From NCBI RefSeq assembly GCF_040183065.1, contig NC_091124.1, forward strand, positions 64,891,501 through 64,955,500: a stretch of 64,000 bases of DNA. The letters run 5' to 3'. Of the stretch, positions 45,605 through 57,376 are shown one piece after another; positions within the stretch are counted from its first letter, which is position 1; every line of letters begins with the position of its first letter. The notes under the pieces are model-generated. The model was not told the origin of the DNA, did not search any database, and was given only the letters and a program-made list of their open reading frames with translations. The translations under genes and the position numbers were made by a program. The DNA is from Periplaneta americana (Eukaryota; Arthropoda; Insecta; Blattodea; Blattidae).

Positions 45605-47321
45605 CAGAGTGTAACAAAAGTTTCTGGTACAGTTTGTTAAAATTATTCTCTTGTTTAGTTCCCATTTTCCCAGGAATGATGACCAAATTTTATGATGCAG
45701 TAGTTGATACTACTTGATTGTGGTGTGATCCAATTCTTTATTAATAATTTGGCGGGAAATGTCACATTCTTGAAGACAGGTGTTCAGTATATTAACAGTG
45801 TGAGTTAATTTGTAGTAAAATTAGGTAGTGTAAATTACGAGGTCATACATTTTTCCTGTAATTTGTGATTTTAATTCTGGTGAGTATTGTTTTATATTCT
45901 TTAATCAATAAATTATCGTGTAGTATGATTTAATTTAAGTTTCATCTTCTTTCAATATTAATTATTCGTAACACAAAAATGTAACAAAAGTTTCTGGTAC
46001 GTATGAGGAATTATTGTTACATCTTTATTTTTCTATACTTTCCGGATAATAAACCAATTAAATGTAATTTTTAATGCGTAATTTTAATAAACGATACTGA
46101 CACTTATTGTTAATCACTCAGGTCACCATGGCACCAACAAAACGTGAGCATGCTCGGTCTCAGGTTCAAGCCTTGGTCAAGACTGGAAAATCAGTACGTG
46201 ATATTGCCAGGTTGTTGAAAATGTCACCAACAACAGTTTTAAAATGGAAGAATCAAACAGATGGTTCTGTTTCTGATGCTAAACGATCAGGTCGACCAAG
46301 CAAAGTGTCACCTAAAACAAAAAGAAAAATAAGGGAGTAGGTGAAGGACAAGGTTGGTGTAGGAGCTCGGGCTGTGGCTAAAAGGCTGAATTTTCCGGAG
46401 TGTTACCGCTCTATAAACAAAAACATTTCACACATGACAATCAGTAGGCATTGTCGTAGTCAGGACTGGGGTCGGAGGTCTTATGTACCAAGAATCAAGC
46501 CAATGCTGAGTGAAAAGAACATATCCGATCGAATTAAAGTTTTTGAAAGGTTGCTGAAAGAAGGATACACAGAGGATGCACCTGCTGCCAGAATTCTAAG
46601 GGCTCACATTCTGTTCGCGGATGAGTCACCTGTGGAACTTCACTCTATTCCGAATCGTGAAAATGCCAGAATTCGAACAGCGGATCCATCCTCTATAAAG
46701 CCTACGCAGGTTCCCAAGTTTGGCGTTAAGATTATGGTGGCCGGAGGAATCTCACGTTATGGAAAGACACAACTTCTTATAGTCAATGAGAAGAAAACTG
46801 TGAATGGCGAATATTATTGTACACACATTCTCCCAGCATATTCTAAAGTTCTAAGGGATACCACTAAATTTCCAAAACAACATATTGCGTTCCTCATGCA
46901 AGATGGAGCCAGAGCTCACACAGCTAAGAGTACACTGGATACAATAAAGAATTCTGGCATCAAAATCTGGACAGACTAGCCTGGAAATTTTCCAGATTTA
47001 AATCCCATAGAGCACCTGTGGAGAAGATTACAAGAAAGTGTGTTTCGAACACCCAGACCAAGAAATCGCAATGAGTTGATTGCCCGAGTGTTGGAAGAGT
47101 GGGAGTCCATTACTCAGGAAGACATTTTCAGACTCACAGATAGTTTTGATAGACGTGTGTTGCAGTGTCTTGAAAAAAAGGATGTAATACCAACTACTGA
47201 AGAACAGTAATTAAAGGACTGTTCACTAAGCTAAAAAGTGGCGTTATTTTGTGACATTTACCACAAAAAATAAGAAATAAAGTAAAATTTTCACTGTACC
47301 AGAAACTTTTGTTACACCGTG
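45605..47321 (+). mobile_element. Tc1-like element, 1717 bp
   Basis: Ends share GTGTAACAAAAGTTTCTGG, with TA on both sides (45603-45604, 47322-47323). A second direct copy of the end motif lies at about 45968-45990, suggesting the IR/DR arrangement of some Tc1-like families. The empty site is seen in MITE copies A and B. Confidence 0.92.
46128..47210 (+). pseudogene. Tc1-like transposase, 361 codons, two stops
   Basis: One frame from ATG 46128 to TAA 47208-47210. The N-terminal paired-like HTH (VRDIARLLKMSPTTVLKW) is followed by GRPSKVSPKTKRK and a second HTH (YRSINKNISHMTISRH). Catalytic blocks are HILFADESPVE, FLMQDGARAHTA and FPDLNPIEHLW; 35 residues separate second Asp and Glu, against 34 in classic Tc1. 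Only two stops break it: TAG at about 46338 after KRKIRE, and TAG at about 46977, where a Trp codon is expected before PGNFPD. No frameshift. It is close to intact and so young. Confidence 0.9.
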
Positions 47322-47653
47322 TAGTTGCTCACCACTAGGATCGCTAATATCGCCTCATTACAGGCAATGCAAAATAGTACCGTCACAGTCTATTGTTTCT
47401 AGCACCCTCAAAACTCAAACTTCGTAACTGTATATAGTAGACAGTGCCGCTACTGTTTGCTGTGAGATTAGTCGTTTACAAAGAATAACACAATCAGTGA
47501 TGACAAATTAGACTTTGATACTTTGCAATTAGGTTTTTAATAGGCCCAACAAATATATTTTAGAAATGAAATCAATAATAAATAAATAATAAGTATAAAA
47601 TAAGTAAAAAATAAGTAGGCATAATTACTCATCTTCTTTGATTTTTTTTCTAG

Positions 47654-48944
47654 ATGGGAAAATATATAAGAAAGGAGGCTTCTGGTAAGGGTATATGGAG
47701 CGAAGAGTCTCTTGCACAGGCTATGGCTGCAGTGCAAGACAAGAAAATGGGAGTAAATGAAGCCAACACTAGAGAATACGGCATACTGTAGCGTACATTA
47801 CGAAGAAGAATAATTAAAGGAATTCTCAGGGATCCCAGTTTCTTTGTAGAATTCGAGGACGGTATGCTAGCTGGATCCAGAGTCGTGATGAATAAAGATT
47901 CTGCCTATATAAATTCCACCATCTTCATGATTTGGCTGAAAGAACACTTCGTCCCTCGCAAACCTGCTGGCAAAGTATTGGTAATTTTGGATGATCATGC
48001 ATCGCACAGCAACGATTTTGCGATGCTGGAATATGCAAAAGAAAATGATATTATTTTCTGTCTGGCTCCCCACACAACAAAATATCTCCAACCTCTATAC
48101 AGGTCATTTTTCAAACGATTGAAGGTGTTCTACAATCAAGTATCTGATAATTGGTTCACAACTAGTAAAGGCCGAAAAATTACACGTTTACAGTTTGGTA
48201 CTCTGTTGGAAAAAGCTTGGGAAGGAGCTGCAACAAATTCAAATGCTTATAAAGGATTCAAAGCTTATGGAATTCATCCATTTGATGAGAATGCCATTCC
48301 TGATGTTGCATTCTCAGTGTCTGATGCATATTCTCTACCTCAGCCAACACCTTGCTCAGGTATAAGCAACTCATCACAACATATCTCGTCTTCCTCTGAT
48401 ACAAATGAAAACCCCTGAACCATCCTGTAGTACATTACTGTCCACCTCATCTTCAATCATATCAACTCCAGTAACCAAACAGACTTGTTCAGCAGTATCT
48501 ACTTTACAAATGGAAACGCCAACTAAAATCCTCTTGGAAATATCCCCTCCGCCAAAGATAGCAATCCCAAAAACATCAAGAGTGAAGAGGAATATTCATG
48601 GGGAGATCTTAACGAGCGAGAATCGTCTGAAGGTTGCCACCAAAGTTGTTCCCAAGAAACAAAAATCAGTTGCCAAGGCTTCGAAGAAAGCAGTCGAGTT
48701 GACTTCAAATGACACAGAAAATAGTGAAAATGGCGACGATGACAGGTGCACGGAATGTCATGAATATTATTATGTGACAAGAGAAGAATGTGACTGGATT
48801 ATGTGTATCGTGTGCAAAAAGTGGCTGCATGAAAACTGCACCATATTTTCTGACACTTGCATTGACTGTGGGAGGAATAACAAAAATAAAAGGGTGTTAG
48901 TAAGAATGTCAAAAAGTGAAAAGTGGGGTGAAAGAAATAGATAA
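47654..48944 (+). pseudogene. pogo-like transposase: HTH, core remnant, C-terminal zinc finger
   Basis: ATG 47654 follows an acceptor-like TTTTTTTCTAG. The psq-type HTH (SEESLAQAMAAVQDKKMGVN) is broken by a TAG after YGIL. The same frame goes on with a DDE_1 core that lacks its first catalytic Asp region: VLVILDDHASHSND and KYLQPLYRSFFKRLK are present, so the middle was deleted. After a frameshift near 48410 the C-terminus is basic, then ends in a Cys/His zinc finger (CTECHEYYY, CIVCKKWLHENC, CIDC), PHD- or RING-like, as in insect pogo/Jerky-type proteins. Confidence 0.8.
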
Positions 48945-49254
48945 ACTCAGTTTCTCAATTTGACTGAACAATTTCTTTGTTTTTAATCAGAATTTGATTC
49001 AATATTATCACTTTTTATGTAATTGAAACTAGGGCATTTTTAACCATACACATGCCAAAGACGCCCTTTTGTAACATTTATTTTCTTTAATTATAATTAT
49101 TAATCAGTGCCGTAATAAATAAAATTAGTATTACAGCTTTATAGTTGATGATTTGATGAATGCATGGAACCCATACTAGGATCTCCTAAAAATTCCTTAA
49201 TATTAAAAAAATAATCATAAGGAAAAGTGGGGCATCTCTGCCGAAGTTACCCTA

Positions 49255-50599
49255 AACAATGAGATAAGTAAAAACTTTGAAGGATTGAGATAGGCGTATC
49301 CTAAATGAAAATTACTTTTTTTTAAACTAATCGTGGGTACGTCATCCACCCATGTGAAGCCAGTTATGTAGATCAATTTACCGACAGAATCGTTGCCCAG
49401 GATGCGCTATAGGAGGCTGGTCTACGCTACAGTGATGAAATGAGATGATGGAGATTTGTTGGGATGCCACAGGGGAACAGGAGCTCCCGAAGAAAAGCTC
49501 GTGTTAACTGGACCACGGACTTGTCCAATAGAAGCTTTAAATCTGGGGTACGCCAAGAATCGAGGAAAGTGAAAATTTTGCCAGTAAGTTCTTTTCTTGG
49601 ATATACATTGTTATTTCTAAATGTTAGAAATGTTAATGACATAGTATTATATTCTTAAAGAGAAATAATATAATCTACGTTTATAGCAATGTATACGTTT
49701 AATTGATTTCGTTTTTAAATTATATGTTTTGAGGTTATGACTTACATCAGTGTGTCACGAATATGAAATACTAGTATTATTAATATTCCATCTTTACACC
49801 CTGGTTTTCTGTTTCGTTAGCCTACTACTGTTAGCATCTGTAGGAGGAGGAAAAACTTCACCTTCCAACAAACTTAGAAAACAGTGGATTGAAAAGGCAA
49901 TGCAAGAAGCCATAAAACAAGTTCTAGAAAAGAATGAAAGACGATTCATCTGGATTCAGTATTACGATTGGGAAAACACCTAATGAAGATGCTGGATGCT
50001 TGTTCTGTGCTTTTCTTCGTAGAAGCTATTTTAACTTTCCAATTTTAGAAAGACGAACGGATGGATGGATGGATGGACAGACAGACACATAGATAGATTC
50101 GTTCCATAATATTCTTACAGTTGCTTTATAGTATGGAAAAAAGAACATGTCCAATTCTTACGTTTAACATATAAAAATGCAAATATGAAATATACACAGA
50201 ATTAATACTTTAATAACAATAACATATATAATCCAATATATTTACCATTTAATAGTATTAACATATTTACATAGTACTGTGAAATGTCAAGAGTTCATTT
50301 ATAGAATAGAAAGTGTGAGATATTAAGTAATGTTTTAGTTTTACCTTAAATAATGCAATTTTGTTACTCTTGTAACTTGTTAATGATAGTCCATATGTGT
50401 ATCTCCATTTGTATGAAGGAAATACGTTAGATTTTGAGAAAAGTGTATTTTTTTAAACATTTTATAATATCTTACGAACTTCTAAAACCGCTGTATCATT
50501 CACAGGGACATTACGCAATAAACAGGACGATACTTTACCTTCAATATTCAAAACATGTAGGTTCCGAAACGAAAAAAAAAAATGGTATCCCATTTGTAA
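49255..50599. other. Unassigned interval with a pogo-like trace
   Basis: Residues such as SNKLRKQWIEKAMQEAIKQV (49860-49920) and EDAGCLFC (about 49985-50008) resemble pogo/Jerky HTH and zinc-finger pieces. A GGAT/GACA microsatellite lies near 50053-50090. Otherwise nothing recognised. Confidence 0.35.
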
Positions 50600-51394
50600 T
50601 ACTTCTTCTTGGAGCTAAATAACAGCTATGAAAAATATGGGATGAAGATGAATGTAAACAAGATGAAGATCATGGTAGTCGGAAGAAATTTTTTTTATAA
50701 CACTTATGCCACATTTACAATCTGTCTACAATAAACAATAAGTAAATACGGAAGAAAATTAAAGAAGATAAATGTGCGATTTTATTAAATGAGGCACTGG
50801 AACAAGTGGACAGTTTCAAATACTTGGGAAGTACTACTCGTATAAGTAGTAACATGAGCTGCTGCCAGGAAGTCAAAAGGATAGGAATGGCCAAAGAAGC
50901 TTTTAACAGAAAGAGGAGCATCTTGTGCGGACTTCTGGAAAATTAAGTAAGGAAGAGACTAGTGAAGTGCTTTTTATGGATTGTGGCATTGTACAGAGCA
51001 GAAACATGGACATTACGATGAAGTGAAAAGCGACTAGAAGCATTTGAAATGCGGATATGGAGAAGAATGGGGCGTGTGAAATGGATGGACAGAATAAGAA
51101 ATTAAGCTGTGCTGGAAAGAGCAGGCGAAGAAAGAATAATGCTGAAATTGATGAGGAAGAGAAAAAGGAATTGGCTGTGTCACTGGCTGAGAATAAACTG
51201 CATACTGAAGAATACGCTAGAGGGAATGGTGAACGGGAGAAGAATTCGTTCGAGGCAGAAGGAGATATCAGACGACAGACGACATTAAGATATATGGATC
51301 ATATGCGGAGACTAAGAAGAAGGCAGAAAATAGGAAAGATTGGAGATGAAGAGTTTGCAGTGAAAGGCCTGCCCTCGAGCAGAACACTATGCAT

Positions 51395-51396
<2 letters not shown>
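50600..51396 (+). pseudogene. RTE-like LINE RT C-terminal remnant
   Basis: Plus-strand residues YEKYGMKMNVNKMKIMV, DSFKYLGSTTRISSN and RMGRVKWMDRIRN trace the RT thumb and C-terminus across several stops (for example after LLEN and RIRN) and frameshifts. The DNA ends at GAACACTATGCATG, followed by a (TAA)n tail at 51398-51442. The 5' part is lost. Confidence 0.75.

Positions 51397-51397
<1 letters not shown>

Positions 51398-51442
<45 letters not shown>
51398..51442 (+). repeat. (AAT)n tail of the LINE
   Basis: Directly follows the LINE C-terminal region, as expected for an RTE-type simple-repeat tail. Confidence 0.85.
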
Positions 51443-51443
<1 letters not shown>

Positions 51444-51995
51444 GTTCGCTGAACACTCAAAACAATTGTTAATAGAACAGTGAAAATCCACACCGTTTTC
51501 ACGAACAATCGCTACATGACATAAAAATAGGGGTATGGTGTGCAATGAGAGGACGAAGACAGATTGGACCCATTTTCTTTGAGGAAACGGTCAACGCATG
51601 ATGACATATACGATATATACAGTTCATACTTCGTCCATTTTTTAATGAGCTGAGTGAGGACGAAAAGTTGTACAGTTATTTCATGCAGGATAATGCCACA
51701 GCTCACACTGCTCATGTGTCAATGACCGCCATTCAGAAAGTGTTTGATGACAGGGTGGTAAGTCGTGAATTATGGCCAGCGCGTTCGCTAGATTTAAATC
51801 CCTGCGATTTTTATTAATGGGGCACACTGAAAAGAAAAGTTTATGCGAATAACCCACATTCACTTGAGGAACTCAAAATATCCGGCACGAAATTCGAGAA
51901 CGAACTGCGGCGAGTTGCTGGACACGTCTTCAGGAGATGTGCAGCTTGCCAGATATCACAAGGACGTCATTTCGAACATGAATTATGAGTTCGGT
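51443..51995 (+). pseudogene. Mariner-type transposase, C-terminal two-thirds
   Basis: Reads ENPHRFHEQSLHDIKIGV, GPIFFEETVNA, SYFMQDNATAHTAHVSM (second catalytic Asp), SRELWPARSLDLNPCDFY (third acidic region) and NNPHSLEELK to GRHFEHEL. Stops follow VNA and DFY, where a Leu-Trp was expected. The N-terminus is missing, cut at the LINE tail, so the LINE may have inserted here. Related to 55710-56370. Confidence 0.8.
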
Positions 51996-53270
51996 AAGTA
52001 CATCATTATGCAATACTAACCGCAAAAGCGCGGAACGAATCTTCCGCATATCGTCGTTACGTATGAATCAGTCGCCGTGAGTGTGGTTAGGAGTCTAGCC
52101 CTGGCTGGTTCACTCTGTATCTTCTTATCTTGCCATGTCATTTTTGTCTGAGGCAACACTTGAAATTAGTTGACAATTTAAAGCGACCACTAAGTTATTA
52201 GTGACTGCAGCACTCTTACGGTGTTTTGTTGCACGTATTCGGCAATAGAATTTCTTCCTCCACTAATAATGGTGAGGGAAATTAGTAGAAGGTAGTATGG
52301 TCATTAATTCTACGCTTTAAGCAACATTCTTTTAACAACGTATCTATTACAACATATTTACGTATTTTTAACTTTGTGACCTGACAATTTTCACACTACA
52401 TACGCAAAGGCTACACCATGCAAAACTCGTCTTGTTTAGCGTGCGCAACAGCTACCAATGTCTACCTACCCAACATGCCACTGCCGCTAAAGACAATTCT
52501 GTTTCTGTTTCCGAATTTAAAACTAAAATCGATTTTGAAAACAGGAAGATATGAGAAGTTGATTAAAAACAGAGAACAGGTGTTATCCGGGGACAAAAGT
52601 ATGAATTCGGGGACTGTCCCCGGGAAACGGGAACATCTGGTAATCTTAAATAAGTGTCTAAATGTTAATTTGAATATTAGTTTAAATAGAAATAGCAGGG
52701 AAATAAATATTTTTATTCGAATTATCCAATGTAGAATTAACCAATTGCTTCTTTATTGTTTCCGGGAGTCATTCCTTGTGATCAAATCGCTTTTTGATAA
52801 TGGTGTCTACTGCACAAGATTATATAACTTGAGAAATGAGAAATATTTATTAATATTATAATTCATAAATTTCAGCACAATATTTCCCCAGTTTTGCCTT
52901 CCATGTAGGCTACAATCATTTCTTACCTGACAACGCAACACGAGAACCAAGACGACGAAGGCTAATGTCATCCTGTTTCAAACACATATGAACCAAACAT
53001 GTCGCCGAAGTCGCTTGTACTGTGTATTAATTGTGTTTTTATGTAGAGTTGATTGTTCTCCTCGTAACAGAGCATAAACGTTATATGCCACGCAATGAAA
53101 TAATAGGAACTTTCAAGGACGTTTAACGCAGTTACAGTTTGGGAAGAAAATACCTACACTCGTATGTTAAAATTAAACGAAAAAAGTGAGAAGTTCATGC
53201 TTAAATTTTATCTTATTGCGGCGGCATTAGTGGTGTGGTGGTGTCCTAAATACAGTTTCGTCTTCGTCCT
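51996..53270. other. Unassigned interval
   Basis: A 147-codon frame at 52418-52861 has no recognisable features. A palindromic GGGGACTGTCCCC occurs near 52611. No gene supported. Confidence 0.35.
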
Positions 53271-53359
53271 ACTCACCACCACCACCACCACGACCACCAC
53301 CACCACCACCACCATCATCATCAATGACAACCACCATCACCACTGATCTTGAACATGTT

Positions 53360-53407
<48 letters not shown>

Positions 53408-53410
53408 TTA

Positions 53411-53461
<51 letters not shown>
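53271..53461. repeat. (CAC)n, then (AAT)n meeting (ATT)n
   Basis: (CAC)n with variants at 53271-53340. (AAT)n at about 53361-53406 is followed at once by (ATT)n to 53461, making a perfect trinucleotide palindrome. Confidence 0.92.
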
Positions 53462-53463
<2 letters not shown>

Positions 53464-53519
53464 AAGGTATTGATAGTGAGTGCGCTCTATAGATTTTCAC
53501 CATCATCACCATGTAAGTA

Positions 53520-53939
53520 GCTACACTCTATATCAGATGTCTTTGGAGCAGATATAAACAATGGAGCGAAATACAAGAGAGCGCGGTTCACACGATACTA
53601 AATGTCTGTGTATGAATTAAGTAACCGACTACGTTCATATAACGAAAAGTGAAAATTAAAGTAATGTGTCTTTGAACATACCTTCTTGCATCAGTCACTA
53701 GTTGTACTGCTGTCGTCTGCTCATACACCGCACAGATGCTAGACGCAATAGAACTGTAGTAGTGGACGCGTCTCTGAATACCGTCTCGTAACCAGGATAT
53801 GCACGCGCTAGTGTCTACAACGCTCTCAGCTAAGTAATGAAGTAATGACTCGCCAACCATTGGGAGCGCAGCGATAACATCAAATGCATCGAGACCCTTA
53901 TTATGGTATGCTCCAAAGACATCAGGTATAGAGTGTAGG
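53520..53939. mobile_element. Inverted-repeat-bounded 420-bp segment
   Basis: CTACACTCTATATCAGATGT...TTTGGAGCA at the left is mirrored at 53902-53937 with two changes. It encloses an exon-like frame on the minus strand. No TSD resolved, and (AT)n lies just beyond the right end. Confidence 0.6.
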
Positions 53940-53944
53940 CCCAT
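53682..53944 (-). CDS. Exon-like open frame, unidentified
   Basis: From 53944 the minus strand is open: SIPDVFGAYHNKGLDAFDV, ALPMVGESLLHYLAES, ACISWLRDGIQRRV, then TAVQLVTDARR, and meets a consensus donor (AAG/GTATGT) at 53682. Codon use is balanced and GC-richer than the flanks. The upstream acceptor is not clear, and the first residues fall in the inverted repeat. It could be a captured host exon within a MITE, or a TE gene. I do not recognise the family. Confidence 0.35.
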
Positions 53945-53951
53945 ATCATAT

Positions 53952-53952
<1 letters not shown>

Positions 53953-53992
<40 letters not shown>
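53953..53992. repeat. (AT)n microsatellite
   Basis: About 19 units. Confidence 0.92.
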
Positions 53993-53995
<3 letters not shown>

Positions 53996-55269
53996 CAGAT
54001 TGTTTTGCGTTATAGTCTTTGACGGTAACAACTTTTGTCAGGTTTACTATGCTGCCATCTAGTTGTTACATAAGGAGTCACGTCATAACTCCCATTTGAA
54101 TTGCATTAGCGACTGTATTGCCATCTCGTGTTCGTTTACGGCGGACGAATGGCGATCCTGGAGGTTGTTCTCTTCAAAGTGCTGCCGATTTTAACATAGG
54201 AATGAGCAATCTATATTATGTGATCTAGGGTGTAGGCAAGTACTGTTTGAGCGCCAGCTCTGAAACCGCGGCAGGAATGCGGAGTGGAACCGATAAGGAG
54301 GTGATGACGTAATACTGCACTATACTATGCTAAAAAATATATATTCCGCTGCAGGAATGCGGCGTGGAAGCGATAAGCTGGTAATGGCGTAAGCTCAGAG
54401 AGTTGGGTTGCCTGAAGTAATAGATGCTCCGGAAAAGCAGATTTACATTCTGAACCCCTTATGTATCGGCAACTTCTCTGCTTTATGTGTGCAGCGGAGC
54501 GATCTAATCTAAAGGCGAAAGCTTCGAGTGAAGGCATAAGAAACGTAAACAAACAATGCAATTTCGTTATTGTGTACCATTTTATTTACACATATTAAGA
54601 AAAAAACAACTCAGCTGTTCTGCACAAAACACTATACGCCTCATGACGCTTTGTTGACAGCATGAGAGGTGTGACATTTTCACTTGCTTCCCTAATCCTT
54701 GCCACAAGTTCAAGTTCTTTGGTTTAGTAATTTTTAGTGTGTAATTTTTCTAGTTGCTTCATGTTTTTATTTGGTGTAAATATCTATATTTTCCAATTAC
54801 ATGTATTCTAGCGTAGCGAGGGAGGGAAGCTTCTCAGTCCACTTTTCCTTCCGCAGGTAGGTTTCACTCGGTATAATATAAGTCTATAAGTACGGATCAT
54901 TTTGAGAACAACCAGATTCAAACTCTGTAGTCTGACTTGGGTTTTTCATAGTTTTCCTTAGTCACTAAGGCAAATACCGGATTGGAAATTTACGAATTAT
55001 GATTTATTACCGCCTGTATCATCAATATCGTAAACATTAAATATAATTTAAATCAGTTACATGAAAAGAAGTAATAAAACACACGATAATGGAAACAGTA
55101 TCTCGACAGTAGTCAACGTGCTCATTGGATTTAATTCATGCAACATTTAACGTACATTTGATTGAAATATTTTTAAAAGGCGAAATCAGTAATAAATTTT
55201 AAAAGGCATGCCTTTGTAAACAAAAAATTTATTCCAAAGTTGTGTAGGTGAATACGGTATATAGTAGCC
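53993..55269. other. Non-coding interval with a two-unit repeat
   Basis: A block around GCAGGAATGCGGAGTGGAAC occurs at 54268-54313 and again, diverged, at 54347-54392. No gene recognised. Confidence 0.45.
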
Positions 55270-55440
55270 CAGCGATTCTCAACCGGGGTGCTGCCGCCCC
55301 CTGGGGTTCTCAGTACAGTAAAAGGGGACCGTGAAAAATTTTAAGAAGCTTTCATAAAAATTTCAAGGTGTAAATTTTACACTCCATATATGCTTATACA
55401 CGTATTACCGGTACTTATATTAACAACACAACATAAAAGG
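55270..55440 (+). mobile_element. hAT-type left end fragment
   Basis: CAGCGATTCTCAACCGGGGT is the kind of end seen in hAT MITEs. No matching right end was found. Confidence 0.5.
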
Positions 55441-55709
55441 GATGTAAGTAGCTGCTTATATAACATTATGAAAACATGGTGACCCGCGATGGTGACAAAC
55501 GAACTATGGGAAGTGACAAAGAGACAAATATTAATATCGAAATCAAAAAACGCGTGGTCCCACAAAAAGATCCGGCGATCTTGATGGCCGCGCATGTAAA
55601 GGACTGTTAAAACCAATCCACCGACGATGATAGTTTCCATTAAAAAAATTGAGGCCTTGTTCTGTGTGCTTGATGGCCATCCTGTTTTTAGAAGACTGGA
55701 ATTATTACA

Positions 55710-56370
55710 GATAAGAATAGAAAGGAAAAATGGGTTTTGACGAAAAAAAAATTGAATGATATTGTCTATCGCTTGAAAAATTCCGCTAGAAGTCCATTAG
55801 ATGGTTTATTCAACAAGCGAGAATTTCTTGTTCTTCCACGCATAGATAGTTTAAAGAGTTCGTTGAAAATGAAATGATACAAAATTAATGTGTGTGAAAA
55901 GTTACAATCGAGCGATTCTTGAAAAATGCGTACATTTTATCAATGGGCTGTGAATAACATGAACAGAAGTATATCCTTATCTTATTTTGTTCTCCAACAA
56001 GGTTGGTTTCATCTCTACGTTATGTTACTGGTCCACTGAAATGCCTGATGTTATTCACGAGGTTCCTCCATATGACGAGAAAGTGGGTGTATGATGTGTC
56101 ATGAGCAGGGAAAGAGTAGTCAGACAACTGTAGTAAATCTGATGTCAACAAAACTTTTTTAAGAGTTAGCCGAGTTCTCTCAAAAACGGATTCCGTAGCA
56201 GCTCATACAGCGAACGTTTCCCTAAAAACTAATGAAGAATGCCAAGACAGAGTCATTAGTATCAATTTATAGCGCCGCTAATCCCTGATCTTACTCCCTG
56301 TGATTTTTATCTTTGGGGTTAATTAAAAGACACATTTCAAATTATCTCAAACATATTATCCGTCAGAAGA
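55710..56370 (+). pseudogene. Mariner-type transposase, heavily decayed
   Basis: Traces in order: WVLTKKKLNDIVYRL (HTH region), FYQWAVNNMNRS, QQGWFHLYVM (degenerate first catalytic block), EVPPYDEKVGV, DSVAAHTANVSLKTNEE (second block) and LTPCDFYLWG (third). Many stops and frameshifts. Same family as 51443-51995. Confidence 0.65.
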
Positions 56371-56389
56371 TTGCCTTATTTCTCGACAG

Positions 56390-57020
56390 GAACGTAAGCG
56401 AATATTGAAGAACGAGTGAAGCTGGTGTCAAAAATGTATAGAAAAGAACGGACAAGTGTGAAAAATTTTGCTCAAGCAGTTGCGATTTCATCCGTACCGA
56501 CTATAGCTACTGCAGGTTCTAAAACCGGAGGAAAAAGTGGTACGATGCGTTTTCTCTGAAAATACGTAAACTCTAATGGAAACCGATGTTTTTGTCAAAT
56601 CCTTAGTATTTATTGATAGAGCCACCTTCCATCTTTTGGTAAAGTGAACAGATGTCAAAATCTAGGGATTGAAAAATCTGCATTCCTACGTGGAGCATAT
56701 ACGCATTTCCCCTAAGGTGAAAGTGCAGGGCACTCTAAGCCATGAGAAAGTGTATGGTTCCTTCCTTCTCATTGAGTAATCAATGGACATGCTACAGCAA
56801 TATCTCCTGCCGAAGCTGGACCAGAACAGTCCCGATTTTATCCTCCAATAGAACGGCGCACACCCACATTTTTACAATTAAGTCAGAAATGAACTCTATA
56901 ACCGACTCTCAAACAGGTGAATCGGTCGTACTGGTCGTAATAGTGAAATTCTTCGTTGGCCTACACGTTCTCCAGACCTGACCCTCGTTGATTTTTCATT
57001 GATCATGCTGTGGTAAAATG
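56390..57020 (+). pseudogene. DUF4817-type transposase, heavily decayed
   Basis: Traces: ERVKLVSKMYRKERTSVKNF (HTH), IDRATFHLL, RISPKVKVQGTLSHEKVYGS, LLPKLDQNSPDFILQ, NGAHPHFYN, and ILRWPTRSPDLTLVDFSL. The order matches a full transposase, and it directly follows a different decayed one, so two old insertions abut. Confidence 0.7.
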
Positions 57021-57376
57021 TGCCTAGGAGAAATTTTGACTAAACTTAGCGTGTGACAACGTGCCAAGTTACCAAAGAGGTTCACACTGAATATCTGCGA
57101 GGAAAGATACGAGAGTCATTTCATAAATAATGCACAGATTGACAGAACTGTGAAGTGGATGACGCAACACCAATGAAAATTACGTCAGTTGCAGTTGAAG
57201 GATTAAGAAAGAAGCACGTGTGTTCGTTTTGCCCATAGCATGTCTTTAGGTAATGAGAGCTAGAAATGAAGCCTATACGTGTCTCGAGTACTGTGACGAT
57301 TGAAGACCAAAGATCGAATCTTTACGTGGCAAAACTCCCTTGCAGAAATCCACATTTCCACAGTGCTTTGAGTGGA

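Larger units (their letters stand above)
45545..47446. mobile_element. CACAGTC MITE, copy C, split by the Tc1-like element
   Basis: 7-bp TSD CCGCTAC at 45538-45544 and 47447-47453. Removing the Tc1-like insert and one TA leaves 183 bp, matching copy A in length and sequence. Confidence 0.88.
45110..49252 (+). mobile_element. pogo/Tigger-like transposon with nested MITE and Tc1
   Basis: Ends GGGTAAACTAGGCGGAGAG and the inverse of GGGTAACTTCGGCAGAG, with TA on both sides (45108-45109, 49253-49254). Subterminal GATGCC-type motifs repeat at both ends. Without nested inserts it is about 2.23 kb. The transposase gene lies in the right half. Confidence 0.82.

Noticed and set aside
53588..53944. Glycerol-kinase-like call from the WLRDGIQ motif
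   Set aside because: Only the short WLRD-type motif fits; the flanking FGGY blocks are not in order.
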